Positions 18,211-26,914 are shown, numbered from the stretch's first letter. The stretch is 54,528 bases of DNA from a bacterium (GCA_016934675.1 JAFGSJ010000093.1:1-54528); one strand, 5' to 3'. A program made the numbers and translations. Notes: generated by a model not told the origin, from the letters alone.

Positions 18211-18348
18211 ATGAACGAAGTGAAGAAGGAAAAAGTGGCATACGAAGTTCCTGAAATCATCAGTTACACTGGTGATGAGATCATCGATGAAATCATTGTG
18301 GCCCAGGGTTGTTCACCCAGTCCCTGTCCTACACCCGCATTTTTTTAA
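18211..18348 (+). CDS. Candidate radical-SAM-modified precursor peptide, copy 1
   Basis: The 45-residue product starts at ATG 18211, 7 bp after AAGGAGG. Residues 1-31 are a charged, leader-like part (KVAYEVPEIISYTGDEIIDE) and residues 33-45 are the short core GCSPSPCPTPAFF with Cys34 and Cys39. No signal peptide or TM is present. It shares 41 of 45 residues with the copy at 19575. A PqqD-radical SAM-SPASM enzyme and a C25 protease lie downstream. The function is inferred from context: leader recognised by the PqqD domain, core modified at Cys. A longer frame from 18097 is less likely because it overlaps the promoter and copy 2 has no equivalent. Confidence 0.75.
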   Translation: MNEVKKEKVAYEVPEIISYTGDEIIDEIIVAQGCSPSPCPTPAFF

Positions 18349-18433
18349 TCGATGGTGCATCCAGATTCCTTAGGGAACAACACTAAATTAATCAATCAGA
18401 AAGCAGAAGAGGTACCACGAGGAAGAGGTCCAT

Positions 18434-19357
18434 ATGAAAAAGTTGATTATATTTATTGGTATTGTAGCGATTATGCTACCCGGAGCACAGGTGTGTGCCC
18501 AGTGGCATATCGAGGAGGATTTTGAGGGTGGGGCTGTACCACCAACCGGCTGGACGGAATATCAACTGGGCGGTAGCGACGAAGGGTGGGATGCGGGCTA
18601 CATTGGCCATCCAGATTTAGTCTCAACAGGAAACGGAGGACCTTCCGCTGCACATTCGGGGACATATTTTGCCTTTCATAATGATTTTACCACAAGTCCG
18701 GATTCAGACAACTGGATCGTGACACCGGCTTTCACTTACGCCCCCGGTGATATGCTCGTATTCTGGGAAGACAATGCCTGGATTCAATCGGGCTACTATG
18801 GACTTCATGATGTTTATCTTTCGACGGGCAGTCCTGATCCCAATGACATTCAATATACTCAGATGGCTGAATTTTCCACGTCACTTACAGCCTGGACGGA
18901 ACAAATCATTGACCTTTCACCCTACGCCACTGCAGGTGATACTTGCTATATCGCCTTTCATTATTATGGTTGGAATGATGCTGAGTGGTATGTCGATGAT
19001 GTGGCCATCGGCCAAGACCTGTGGGTCGATCTACTTTCTTTCTCGGCCAAACAAGTGCCCCAGGGGGTGGAGTTGACCTGGGAAACCGCCGCGGAAATTG
19101 ATTCGCTGGGCTTCAATGTTCTCAAGGAAGACATCAAAAACCAGGGTGGTTTGCAGATTCTGACAACTATTAATGACGCTCTCATTCCCTCACAGGGAAC
19201 GGCCCATTCCGGTGCAATCTATTACCTTATCGACAACCAGGTCCAGGCAAAGACTCGCTACCGCTATTATCTCGAGGAGATCGGTCAGGACAGTGAGAGT
19301 ACAATCCTGGCGGACCTGGAGATCACCGTTGGCAAGACGCCGGTCCAGAAAAACTAA
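18434..19357 (+). CDS. Secreted choice-of-anchor-J (cleaved adhesin) protein, copy 1
   Basis: The 307-residue protein has a signal peptide (cleavage near QVCAQW). A cleaved-adhesin/MAM-like jelly-roll follows: EEDFEGGAVPPTGWTEY, HSGTYFAFHND, DNWIVTPAF and EWYVDDVAIG are diagnostic. A C-terminal segment beginning WVDLLSFSAKQVPQGVELTW matches a fibronectin-like fold common in such proteins. It lies 85 bp after peptide 1 and ends at a strong terminator, so peptide and adhesin are one transcript. GAGGAAGAGG precedes the start. It may bind carbohydrate or be the surface scaffold for the modified peptide (inference). Confidence 0.85.
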   Translation: MKKLIIFIGIVAIMLPGAQVCAQWHIEEDFEGGAVPPTGWTEYQLGGSDEGWDAGYIGHPDLVSTGNGGPSAAHSGTYFAFHNDFTTSPDSDNWIVTPAFTYAPGDMLVFWEDNAWIQSGYYGLHDVYLSTGSPDPNDIQYTQMAEFSTSLTAWTEQIIDLSPYATAGDTCYIAFHYYGWNDAEWYVDDVAIGQDLWVDLLSFSAKQVPQGVELTWETAAEIDSLGFNVLKEDIKNQGGLQILTTINDALIPSQGTAHSGAIYYLIDNQVQAKTRYRYYLEEIGQDSESTILADLEITVGKTPVQKN

Positions 19358-19375
19358 TGACTTTCTTTCGAATAC

Positions 19376-19410
19376 AAACCTCCCGGTGTACTATGCCGGG
19401 AGGTTTTTTT
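19376..19410 (+). terminator. Intrinsic terminator of cassette 1
   Basis: AAACCTCCCGG (19376-19386) pairs with CCGGGAGGTTT (19396-19406) around a 9-nt loop and ends in a run of seven T. The same stem core is used at the end of cassette 2. Confidence 0.9.
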
Positions 19411-19454
19411 GTGTGTCAAGCAATCACTCAACGAAATTCGTCGTGCCAAGAGAC

Positions 19455-19483
19455 TTGACAAGACTGAAGAATTCGATTATCAT
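19455..19483 (+). promoter_or_regulatory. Promoter of peptide cassette 2
   Basis: TTGACA (19455-19460), 17-bp spacer, TATCAT (19478-19483), with TTCGAT immediately before the -10 as in cassette 1. It follows the cassette 1 terminator, so the second cassette is transcribed independently. Confidence 0.75.
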
Positions 19484-19574
19484 GTATCATGTATTTATTG
19501 CATCGAAGTTGTATTCAGCGTTACAATGATAAACGACCTAACAATCGGACCTTAGGAGGACGAGGAGGCTTATG

Positions 19575-19712
19575 ATGGATAAGGTAAAGCGCGAAAAAGT
19601 GATCTATGAAGTTCCCGAGATCATCAGTTACACTGGTGACGAGATCATCGATGAAATCATTGTGGCCCAGGGTTGTTCACCAAGTCCCTGTCCTACACCG
19701 GCATTTTTTTAG
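19575..19712 (+). CDS. Candidate radical-SAM-modified precursor peptide, copy 2
   Basis: The ATG at 19575 lies 6 bp after AGGAGG and gives 45 residues, the same length as copy 1; the ATG at 19572 is an alternative. Leader residues 1-10 differ from copy 1 at four positions, while residues 11-45, from YEVPEII to PTPAFF, are identical. In that part the two genes differ at six codons (Tyr, Pro, Glu, Asp, Pro, Pro), all silent. An in-frame stop at 19539-19541 rules out a long N-terminal extension. The gene is short enough to be skipped by usual ORF cut-offs. No signal peptide is visible. Confidence 0.75.
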   Translation: MDKVKREKVIYEVPEIISYTGDEIIDEIIVAQGCSPSPCPTPAFF

Positions 19713-19790
19713 TCGGCTCAGCATTTTTTTGTTGACACGACATCTGATTTTCTCATGTATTAAACCAAATTTGGTTGGGGAGATAGTAAC

Positions 19791-20714
19791 ATGAAAAGTG
19801 GCATCATTCTCCTATGTATTATGGTCGTAATGCTACCTGGATCATTTGTCTCTGCTCAGTGGCATATACAAGAGGATTTTGATGGCGGGACTGTTCCTCC
19901 AACCGGTTGGATGGAATATCAACTGGAAGATGGAATCATTGGTTGGGATGCCGGTTATGTCGGACATCCGAATGTAACCACCACCTCATACGGTGGTCCC
20001 GCAACAGCACATTCAGGTACATATTTCGCTTTTCATAATGATGAGAGTACGGGCAATGGTTGCGATAGTTGGATTGTGACACCTGCATTCACCTATGCAG
20101 CAGGTGACCAGCTTGTATTCTGGCAGGATAATGCCTGGATTGATTATGATTATTATGAACTGCACGCGGTCATGATTTCAACGGGCAGTGGCGATCCCAA
20201 TGACGGCCAGTTTGTTCAGATTGCCGAATACCCTGTAAATCTGACCGAATGGGTTGAACAGTCCCTTGATCTTTCAACCTATGCCTCACCAGGAGATGTA
20301 TGTTATATTGCTTTTCGTTATATGGGTGATTGGGAGAGTGAGTGGTATGTCGACGATGTCGCTATCGGCCAGAACCTCTGGGTCGATTTGCTTTCTTTCT
20401 CGGCCAAGCAGGTGCCACAGGGTGTCGAGTTGACTTGGGAAACCGCCGCGGAAGTTGACTCGCTGGGTTTTAATGTTCTCAGGGAAAACATCAAGAATCA
20501 AGGCGGGTTACAAATTCTCGAGGTTGTGAATGCCGCACTTATCCCCTCTCAGGGCACCGCTCATTCAGGGGCGACATATAATCTTATTGACAGTCAGGTC
20601 TATCCCAAAACCCGTTACCGCTATTATCTCGAAGAAATCGGCCAGGACAGTAAAGGTTCGATCCTGGCAGATGTCGAGATCAATGTTGGTAAGACCTCTG
20701 CCTTGAAGAACTAG
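19791..20714 (+). CDS. Secreted choice-of-anchor-J (cleaved adhesin) protein, copy 2
   Basis: This 307-residue paralog has exactly the same length and layout as copy 1: signal peptide (near FVSAQW), QEDFDGGTVPPTGWMEY, HSGTYFAFHND, SWIVTPAF and EWYVDDVAIG. The C-terminal half (LWVDLLSFSAKQVPQG onward) is nearly identical, whereas the middle of the jelly-roll is more variable. It lies 78 bp behind peptide 2. GGGGAGAT precedes the start. Variable middle with conserved ends suggests duplication followed by change in the ligand-facing part (inference). Confidence 0.85.
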   Translation: MKSGIILLCIMVVMLPGSFVSAQWHIQEDFDGGTVPPTGWMEYQLEDGIIGWDAGYVGHPNVTTTSYGGPATAHSGTYFAFHNDESTGNGCDSWIVTPAFTYAAGDQLVFWQDNAWIDYDYYELHAVMISTGSGDPNDGQFVQIAEYPVNLTEWVEQSLDLSTYASPGDVCYIAFRYMGDWESEWYVDDVAIGQNLWVDLLSFSAKQVPQGVELTWETAAEVDSLGFNVLRENIKNQGGLQILEVVNAALIPSQGTAHSGATYNLIDSQVYPKTRYRYYLEEIGQDSKGSILADVEINVGKTSALKN

Positions 20715-20733
20715 TTATTCTGACGGAAATGTA

Positions 20734-20766
20734 CCTCCCGGGGCGCATACCGGGAGGTTTTTTTTT
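20734..20766 (+). terminator. Intrinsic terminator of cassette 2
   Basis: CCTCCCGG (20734-20741) pairs with CCGGGAGG (20750-20757) around an 8-nt loop, followed by nine T. The stem is identical to that of cassette 1. Confidence 0.9.
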
Positions 20767-20866
20767 GAGTACGACTCGCAGTACATTGGTCAATGAAATA
20801 TGTAGGCGGATGCACTATTGAATGATCATAGGGAACCAGGTCGGGCCGTTTACCTATGGAGGTATC

Positions 20867-23800
20867 ATGCTTAGGAGGTTTACACTTTCATTGGCCTGTT
20901 TGATCAGTCTGTTGCTGATCAACCGGGCGTTTGCAGGAGAAAACCTTCAATTATCTAGACAATATTGGTCAGTAAAGCATTCTGACGGGCAGGGCCTGGT
21001 CCTCCATTGTCACTTTCCCGATCTTGAAATGAAACGGGAGAAAATCGGATCGGTATCGTATGTTCGCATTTCGCTGCCTGGGCTCAGAGATCGGATAGAA
21101 CCTGGTCAACCTCAGCTTCCGGCCCTGACTATCCCGTTTTATGCGCCACCGGATTGTGATATCTCCTTGAGTTGGTCCGGTGCTGTCGAGACATTCCCAC
21201 TTGCAGTCAAGCCTGTGCCTAAACCTATGCTACAGGCCCGACGCGACCCAACAACCGATCAGGTCTTTACCGAGCAGATTCATATGATCGGTCCTCAATA
21301 TGATAGTGCTTACCTGTCCTGTTTCCCGGAGAATCCAGTCCGGATCATTCACGATGGTTATTTCCGGCAGTATCGTCTGGTTACGCTGGCGATCGAACCG
21401 GTCAGGGCTGGTCCTGCAATGAAGCAGGCCTATTTTCACCGTGACCTGGAGATATCGGTATCATTCAGACCGGCCAAAGGGTGCCGGCAGGAGTCCAATA
21501 GTTATCCGGTCTATAAGGCCAAGGACGAGCAAGCCAGTTTACGACCTTTTCTCAAGACTTTGGCTATCAATTATCAGGCTATGGAAAAGGGGGAAATACC
21601 CCTCATGCCACGTCAGCCGGATATGAAAGCAGTTACAGAGCAGTATCGGGATCTTTCAGGTTTGCAGACTCAATCCGCATATAGAATTACTCTTGAACAA
21701 GCAGGCATGTACCGGATCAGTTACGCTGAACTCGATGCAGCCGGTTTCCCTCTGGCCAGCACCGATCCCCGTTATCTTTGCCTTTATTTCATGGACCATG
21801 AAGTAGCTATTCTTATACCAGGCGAGGATGATGGCGTATTCGATCCGGACGACACGCTGCTGTTTTACGGAACACATCCGGCTACGACCTATTCGGATGA
21901 GAGTGCATACTGGCTGATCGTGTCAGACAATATGGGAGACAGAATGGTGAGTCAAGACGGCACACCGAACGAAGAAACCCCGCTGATTACTCAGTTTACA
22001 AACACAGTCCGGATCGAGTCAGACCTGGTCTATTGGAGTAATATTCCCAACGGGACGGGGCTGGACCATTGGTTCTGGCATAAAGTGCTGGCCCCGGCCT
22101 CGAATGATTATATTGTGGACCTTCCTTTTCCGGTAAGCGGTCAGGACGCCACGATCAGGTCCTGGTTTCATGGAAATAACTACAATGACAGCGTGGACCC
22201 GGACCATCATGTGCTCCTCGCTCTGAATACCAACTCGGTTGACGATATCTACTGGGATGGCCAACTCGCCTGGCAAAGTGAAGCTGTCTTTTCCACGGAT
22301 ATACTCGCAAACGGCCAAAATACTATTCAATGCGAACTGCCGGGTGATACCGGTTCATCGTACGAGTCTATCTATACGAACAGGTTCGAAATAGAGTATC
22401 CCTGTTTATTCGAAACTGAGACAAATCGTCTCCGATTCCAGCTCGAAGAAATCGGTCCCCAACGTGTGGCCGTGGACGGTTTCACAAATGATGAACTCTT
22501 TCTCTTTGATATCACCGATCAGGAACATGTGCTGAAAATTATCAATCCGACCATCGAAGATATGGGCTCGACATATAAACTCACTTTCGAACAGGACCTG
22601 ACCGAGTCCCATCGATACGAAATGCTGACCCAAGACCAATTTCTCACGGTATCAGACATCCAGATCGATGCGGGCTCTTCCTTGCATGATACGTCCAATC
22701 AGGCGGACCTGATCATTATTGCACCCGGCCCATTTCTGACTGTTCTCGAACCTCTGATACAACATCGTATGAAGCAAGGCTATTCAGTATTCTTTGCTGA
22801 CATCCAGAATGTTTACGACGAATTCAGCGCTGGCCATTTCAACCCCGAAGCCCTGACACTGTTTCTGAAATATGCATACGATTATTGGGATTCTCCTGCT
22901 CCTTTAGCTGCACTTCTTGTGGGTGAAGCCAATTTTGATTACCATGACCATTATGGGACCGGATTGAAGAATGGTGTTCCGACCTTTCTGCTCGAGTCCT
23001 CGGTACCACTTTTTGGAGAAACAGTCAGTGACCATCCCGCTTCGCAGTTGAGGGGAGAGGATGACATCCCCGACATTTTTATTGGCAGGGTGACAGTATT
23101 AAAAGCATCAGAATTACGTGATTATATCATGAAGTTAATTGCTTATGAAACCAGGTTTTTTGCCTCGAATTGGAATAATAACGTCTTATTGGTTGCGGAT
23201 GATGATATTGTGTTCGAGAATAGTCTGAATACGTTGCAGACAAATTATCTCGATCCCAGCGGTCTCGTTACCAACAAGGTCTATCTGGGTTCATATGGTG
23301 GTAATGTAGATCAGGCTTCACAGGATATAATCACCCAGGTCACTTCCGGTCAACTGCTGACCCTCTACATGGGTCATGGCAGTATAGTAAATTGGGGTGT
23401 CAATCTTCTGGACCTCGAAGACATATCGTCGTTGAGCAATGGGTACAAACAGACTCTGGTAGCATCAACATCGTGCCTTAATGGCTATTTTGCTCATAAT
23501 ATCAATATCAAATCCATTTCCGAGGAGTGGCAGCGTTATCGGCAGAAAGGGTCAATGGTCGTAACATCATCGACTTCACTCAGCTCTGCCGAGAATGGCT
23601 TGCTTTTCAACAGCCGCTTGCTCGAACAGTTCCTGATCAATGACGAGCATCGAACGGGTTGTGCAGTGTTCGCGGCAGAAATTTTAGCCTGTTTGTATGA
23701 TGGCCTCGATATCGAACATATGATCATGCAGAGCCACCTGGGCGATCCCTTGACCATGCTCAGGAGGTACGGCAGTGCTCCGGCTTCGATTTTTGGATTT

Positions 23801-24241
23801 GATCGATCTTTATATTTCAGTGAAGACGATGAAGCTGTCTTGGTCCTTTGGGATGCAGAAGCGAACCAGAGTAATCTCATCCAGGAAACAGTAGTCTTGG
23901 CAGTATCAAGTCCCTCGGACCCGACAGGTTTCTCTCTGACACTGATGGAAACGTCGACCGATAGCGGTGTGTTCAGGACTGATGTCGGTTCGGCCCTGAA
24001 TCTTAAATTTTCAACGACCATTTCAAACCCTTTAGAGGGAATTCTCAAAGTAAGCCATGGTGAACAGATTCAAGCCGTTTATCACAAAAGTTTACCCCTT
24101 CAAATCTATACCGAAACGGCACTCTGGTATCAGTACACCCTGCCGGCGATTTCCTGGTGTGGTCTGGGCCTACTGCTTCTGGGATTGAGTTTGGTAATAT
24201 TCCATTCAGGCAGAAAACACTTGGCACGTGTCGGAAATTAG
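20867..24241 (+). CDS. Gingipain-type cysteine protease (peptidase family C25), membrane-anchored
   Basis: I take ATG 20867 (1124 residues), after GGAGG, since it starts the signal peptide MLRRFTLSLACLISLLL directly. An N-terminal propeptide-like region occupies roughly the first 250 residues. The C25 domain lies at about 630-980, with catalytic His837 in LYMGHGSIVNWG and Cys870 in STSCLNGYFAH, and upstream VGEANFDY and DIFIGRV motifs. The C-terminus has LPAISWCGLGLLLLGLSLVI followed by a basic tail, a TM anchor that resembles IPTL-CTERM sorting signals. The gene overlaps the radical SAM gene by 14 bp. It may process the adhesins or the modified peptide outside the cytoplasm (inference). Confidence 0.88.
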   Translation: MLRRFTLSLACLISLLLINRAFAGENLQLSRQYWSVKHSDGQGLVLHCHFPDLEMKREKIGSVSYVRISLPGLRDRIEPGQPQLPALTIPFYAPPDCDISLSWSGAVETFPLAVKPVPKPMLQARRDPTTDQVFTEQIHMIGPQYDSAYLSCFPENPVRIIHDGYFRQYRLVTLAIEPVRAGPAMKQAYFHRDLEISVSFRPAKGCRQESNSYPVYKAKDEQASLRPFLKTLAINYQAMEKGEIPLMPRQPDMKAVTEQYRDLSGLQTQSAYRITLEQAGMYRISYAELDAAGFPLASTDPRYLCLYFMDHEVAILIPGEDDGVFDPDDTLLFYGTHPATTYSDESAYWLIVSDNMGDRMVSQDGTPNEETPLITQFTNTVRIESDLVYWSNIPNGTGLDHWFWHKVLAPASNDYIVDLPFPVSGQDATIRSWFHGNNYNDSVDPDHHVLLALNTNSVDDIYWDGQLAWQSEAVFSTDILANGQNTIQCELPGDTGSSYESIYTNRFEIEYPCLFETETNRLRFQLEEIGPQRVAVDGFTNDELFLFDITDQEHVLKIINPTIEDMGSTYKLTFEQDLTESHRYEMLTQDQFLTVSDIQIDAGSSLHDTSNQADLIIIAPGPFLTVLEPLIQHRMKQGYSVFFADIQNVYDEFSAGHFNPEALTLFLKYAYDYWDSPAPLAALLVGEANFDYHDHYGTGLKNGVPTFLLESSVPLFGETVSDHPASQLRGEDDIPDIFIGRVTVLKASELRDYIMKLIAYETRFFASNWNNNVLLVADDDIVFENSLNTLQTNYLDPSGLVTNKVYLGSYGGNVDQASQDIITQVTSGQLLTLYMGHGSIVNWGVNLLDLEDISSLSNGYKQTLVASTSCLNGYFAHNINIKSISEEWQRYRQKGSMVVTSSTSLSSAENGLLFNSRLLEQFLINDEHRTGCAVFAAEILACLYDGLDIEHMIMQSHLGDPLTMLRRYGSAPASIFGFDRSLYFSEDDEAVLVLWDAEANQSNLIQETVVLAVSSPSDPTGFSLTLMETSTDSGVFRTDVGSALNLKFSTTISNPLEGILKVSHGEQIQAVYHKSLPLQIYTETALWYQYTLPAISWCGLGLLLLGLSLVIFHSGRKHLARVGN

Positions 24242-25697
24242 AGCATCAATCATGGACAATCCTGAATATGACCCGTCGATCGTTTTCCCTCGCGTTGTCT
24301 CGGGCTACATGACCGAGATTTTGCCGAATTCGTTGCTGATCTTGCACCCGACCATGCCCCGTTGGATTGAAACAAATCGCTCGGGAACTGAAATACTCGC
24401 ATTGGCAGATGGGAGACGCTCGCTCAACGAAATCATTGCTGCATTTGCCCAACTCTATGATCTTTCATTCGAGCAGTCACGAACGGATGTCCTCGCTTTT
24501 CTCAATAATTTAGGCAGGACTGACTTTCTCGACAATAACAAGGGGTCCGTTGCACAGTCACCGGTCTCTGCAAGTCCGGCCCGCTATCACCTATTTCTCC
24601 ATCTCAATCGTACCTGTAATCTGTCGTGCCCTCACTGTTACACATCAAGTCAGCCTGACCGTGAGATCCGGGTCCCTGCGACCCAGGATATCATCCGTAT
24701 TCTCGATGATTGTGCGGATAATGGGGCTGTGGTTTTAACTATCAGTGGTGGAGAGCCTCTTATTCATCCCGGTTTTGAACAGATTCTCAGGCATGCAGCC
24801 ACACATTATAAAACGAGTTTGTTGACCAATGGCACCTTAATCAATAAACACAATCTTCCCCTTCTGACCGAGTGCTGCCAGGGTATTCAAATCAGTCTGG
24901 ACGGTTCGAATCCTCGACGGCATGATGCAATCAGGGGCAGCGGTACCTTCGAGCGGACCATGAGCGCGATCAAGATGCTCCAAGATGCCGGTTACAATGA
25001 TCGTCTGGTCATCTGTGCAACGGTCATGCGTCATAACCTCGACGATATCGTACCCTTGATAGAACAGGTGATTCACCTGGGCATTCCCTTGGTCCGTTTT
25101 TTGCCCCTCATGGTCCAGGGCCGGGCGGAGAATGTTCACGATCCGCTCTTTCCGAGCGATGAGGAACTGATCGCTCTTTATAACGATATTTTGCCCTTCA
25201 TGATAGGCCAGGACAGGACAACCACCGTCTCCGGTTATATGAGTGGATTATTGCTCAAACCGGTCCCGGGACCGGCCGAGGACCAATGGTGCCCCATCGG
25301 ACGGAATATCGTCATGGATTTTGACGGTTCGGTTTGTCCCTGTATTCTCATGCTCGATCTGCATTGGAAAATCGGGAATCTTTTCAAAGAGAGTCTTTCA
25401 GCCATACTTGATAAAAAGGGCATTCAAAAGATGGGGGAGACTATTCGTTCCCGCCGGAACAGAATCGCTCAATGTCAGTCCTGTCCATGGAAAAATTTCT
25501 GCCAGGCCGGGTGCGCCGGCATCGCTCTCCAGCAAAAAGGTTCGCTTCATCAAGTGGACCGTTTCTGTGCCTTCCGCCGAGATATTTATCCACGTCTTTT
25601 TGCCCAGGCTTTACGGCAACGACGTGAGCTGATAAGAGAAAGGGCGGATCGAAGGGGATTCGACCCGCCCTTTCATGGGAAAGGTCCTTGCTCATAG
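24228..25697 (+). CDS. PqqD-domain radical SAM/SPASM peptide maturase
   Basis: The 489-residue protein starts at GTG 24228 inside the end of the protease gene; ATG 24252 is an alternative. Residues about 18-103 form a PqqD-like RRE domain (PRVVSGYMTEILPNSLLILH ... IETNRSGTEIL). Residues 125-300 are the radical SAM core, with Cys130, Cys134 and Cys137 in CNLSCPHC and the TISGGEP motif. The SPASM region has Cys355, Cys370, Cys372, Cys416, Cys419, Cys425, Cys429 and Cys447, enough for two auxiliary Fe-S clusters. Such enzymes form thioether, C-C or other crosslinks in peptides bound through the RRE. The two 45-mers are the obvious substrates. Confidence 0.9.
   Translation: MSEIRASIMDNPEYDPSIVFPRVVSGYMTEILPNSLLILHPTMPRWIETNRSGTEILALADGRRSLNEIIAAFAQLYDLSFEQSRTDVLAFLNNLGRTDFLDNNKGSVAQSPVSASPARYHLFLHLNRTCNLSCPHCYTSSQPDREIRVPATQDIIRILDDCADNGAVVLTISGGEPLIHPGFEQILRHAATHYKTSLLTNGTLINKHNLPLLTECCQGIQISLDGSNPRRHDAIRGSGTFERTMSAIKMLQDAGYNDRLVICATVMRHNLDDIVPLIEQVIHLGIPLVRFLPLMVQGRAENVHDPLFPSDEELIALYNDILPFMIGQDRTTTVSGYMSGLLLKPVPGPAEDQWCPIGRNIVMDFDGSVCPCILMLDLHWKIGNLFKESLSAILDKKGIQKMGETIRSRRNRIAQCQSCPWKNFCQAGCAGIALQQKGSLHQVDRFCAFRRDIYPRLFAQALRQRRELIRERADRRGFDPPFHGKGPCS
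25638..25674 (+). terminator. Strong hairpin inside the last codons of the maturase gene
   Basis: GAAAGGGCGGATCGAA (25638-25653) pairs with TTCGACCCGCCCTTTC (25659-25674) with one mismatch and a 5-nt loop. There is no T run and the maturase stop codon lies 21 bp further on, so the hairpin is coding as well. Tandem TGA-TAA in another frame just upstream (25630-25635) suggests the gene may once have ended before it. Confidence 0.5.
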
Positions 25698-25738
25698 GCT
25701 GGAGCGGTCAGGACACCTTCAATTATTTTGGTCTACAC

Positions 25739-26914
25739 TCATTTAATCTTGCTGCTAACCCGTTTGATGTGTTCTTCGAATACTTTCAGGTTAGGGTCTT
25801 TCAGTTCTTTCGCCTTGTCCACCGCAATCGTGTAATTCTTGAGGGCAAGTTCATACTGACCTGTCTGCTCATATCCTTCACCGAGACTATCATAAACATT
25901 AGCGGAATCCGGATACAACTCGACATTTTTTTGGAATGCAGCTATGGCCCCGGCTGAATCTTCCTTCTTCTGGAGTAGCGTGTAGCCGAAAATGTTTATG
26001 ACTTCTTCCGGGGGCGTGATCTGATAGCCATAACGTTGACTGAGTTTTTGATAATGTGTTTCCAGGCCTGAGAAACCCAGATCAAATGTCTGTTTGGACA
26101 GGGCCCAGCCATCATAGATGAACCGTAAACCATGATAGATTGAAATCAAGGGAATCGAAAGATGAATCTCATCTTCGAATTGAGCAATATCCCATATCAA
26201 ATCCTGAGCTGCGCTCTTCTTGAGTATTGTTCTGCATGCTTCTATTTTGTCTAACTCATCCTGCTCATTCCCGACGGTAATATAGATGAATTTATCGAGA
26301 GAAGCCTGTTTAGTTAATGCCGTTTCCAGTTCTTTCAAAAGGTAACCGTCGTTGAACGCCAGATAAGGTGCAATGGCAATATAGCCATCAAAGAGGTCCG
26401 GTGCCGTGATCAATGTGTAAAAAGCATACATGCCGCATAACGAATGTCCCACCAGAATCTGGAATGGTGCGGTCCGATAATTCTTGTTGATCTGGGGAAT
26501 TAACTCGTCACGCATAAAGGCCAAAAACTTTTCACCACCACCCGACTGCTCTAATTTCTGGTCTTTTACCGGTGTGAAATCTCGATACCGGGCTGTATTC
26601 GGGACTGCGACTACGATCATCTGAGGGATGAGGCCATTCTGTGATAAGAACCGGACCGTTCCGCTCGCGTGCTGGAAATGAGTTTCACCATCCAGGACGT
26701 ACATGACCGGATAATGAGCCTGCGATTGCTCATAACCAAACGGTGTCGAGACAAAGAATGGACGGTCCTCTCCTAGAATATCTGAGTGGATGACCTGAAT
26801 TGTGCCAATCGTATATTTCTTGACACTCTCCTGATCACCAGCCAGCACTGTTGCTCCTGACCAGATCACACAGAGCAGGACTGACATAACTATTACAGCC
26901 ACTCGCTTATTCAT
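25739..26914 (-). CDS. Secreted alpha/beta-hydrolase (esterase D/feruloyl-esterase-like) with TPR tail
   Basis: Start ATG 26914, after AGGAG, gives 391 residues with a signal peptide ending near ATVLAG. The Esterase_phd-type domain (about 30-280) carries the nucleophile in LVGHSLCGMYAFYTL, VMYVLDGE and an oxyanion-side VVAVPNTARYRDFTP; the catalytic His is near DEIHLSIP. Two to three TPR-like helices follow (about 315-385, e.g. NVELYPDSANVYDSLGEGYE). Similar hydrolases cleave siderophore, feruloyl or acyl esters. It is convergent with the maturase gene and probably unrelated to it. Confidence 0.88.
   Translation of the reverse strand: MNKRVAVIVMSVLLCVIWSGATVLAGDQESVKKYTIGTIQVIHSDILGEDRPFFVSTPFGYEQSQAHYPVMYVLDGETHFQHASGTVRFLSQNGLIPQMIVVAVPNTARYRDFTPVKDQKLEQSGGGEKFLAFMRDELIPQINKNYRTAPFQILVGHSLCGMYAFYTLITAPDLFDGYIAIAPYLAFNDGYLLKELETALTKQASLDKFIYITVGNEQDELDKIEACRTILKKSAAQDLIWDIAQFEDEIHLSIPLISIYHGLRFIYDGWALSKQTFDLGFSGLETHYQKLSQRYGYQITPPEEVINIFGYTLLQKKEDSAGAIAAFQKNVELYPDSANVYDSLGEGYEQTGQYELALKNYTIAVDKAKELKDPNLKVFEEHIKRVSSKIK

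Noticed and set aside
24902..24913. GGTTCGAATCC, a tRNA T-loop-like word
   Set aside because: It lies within the radical SAM coding frame (DGSNPRR) and no acceptor, D or anticodon stem can be drawn around it.
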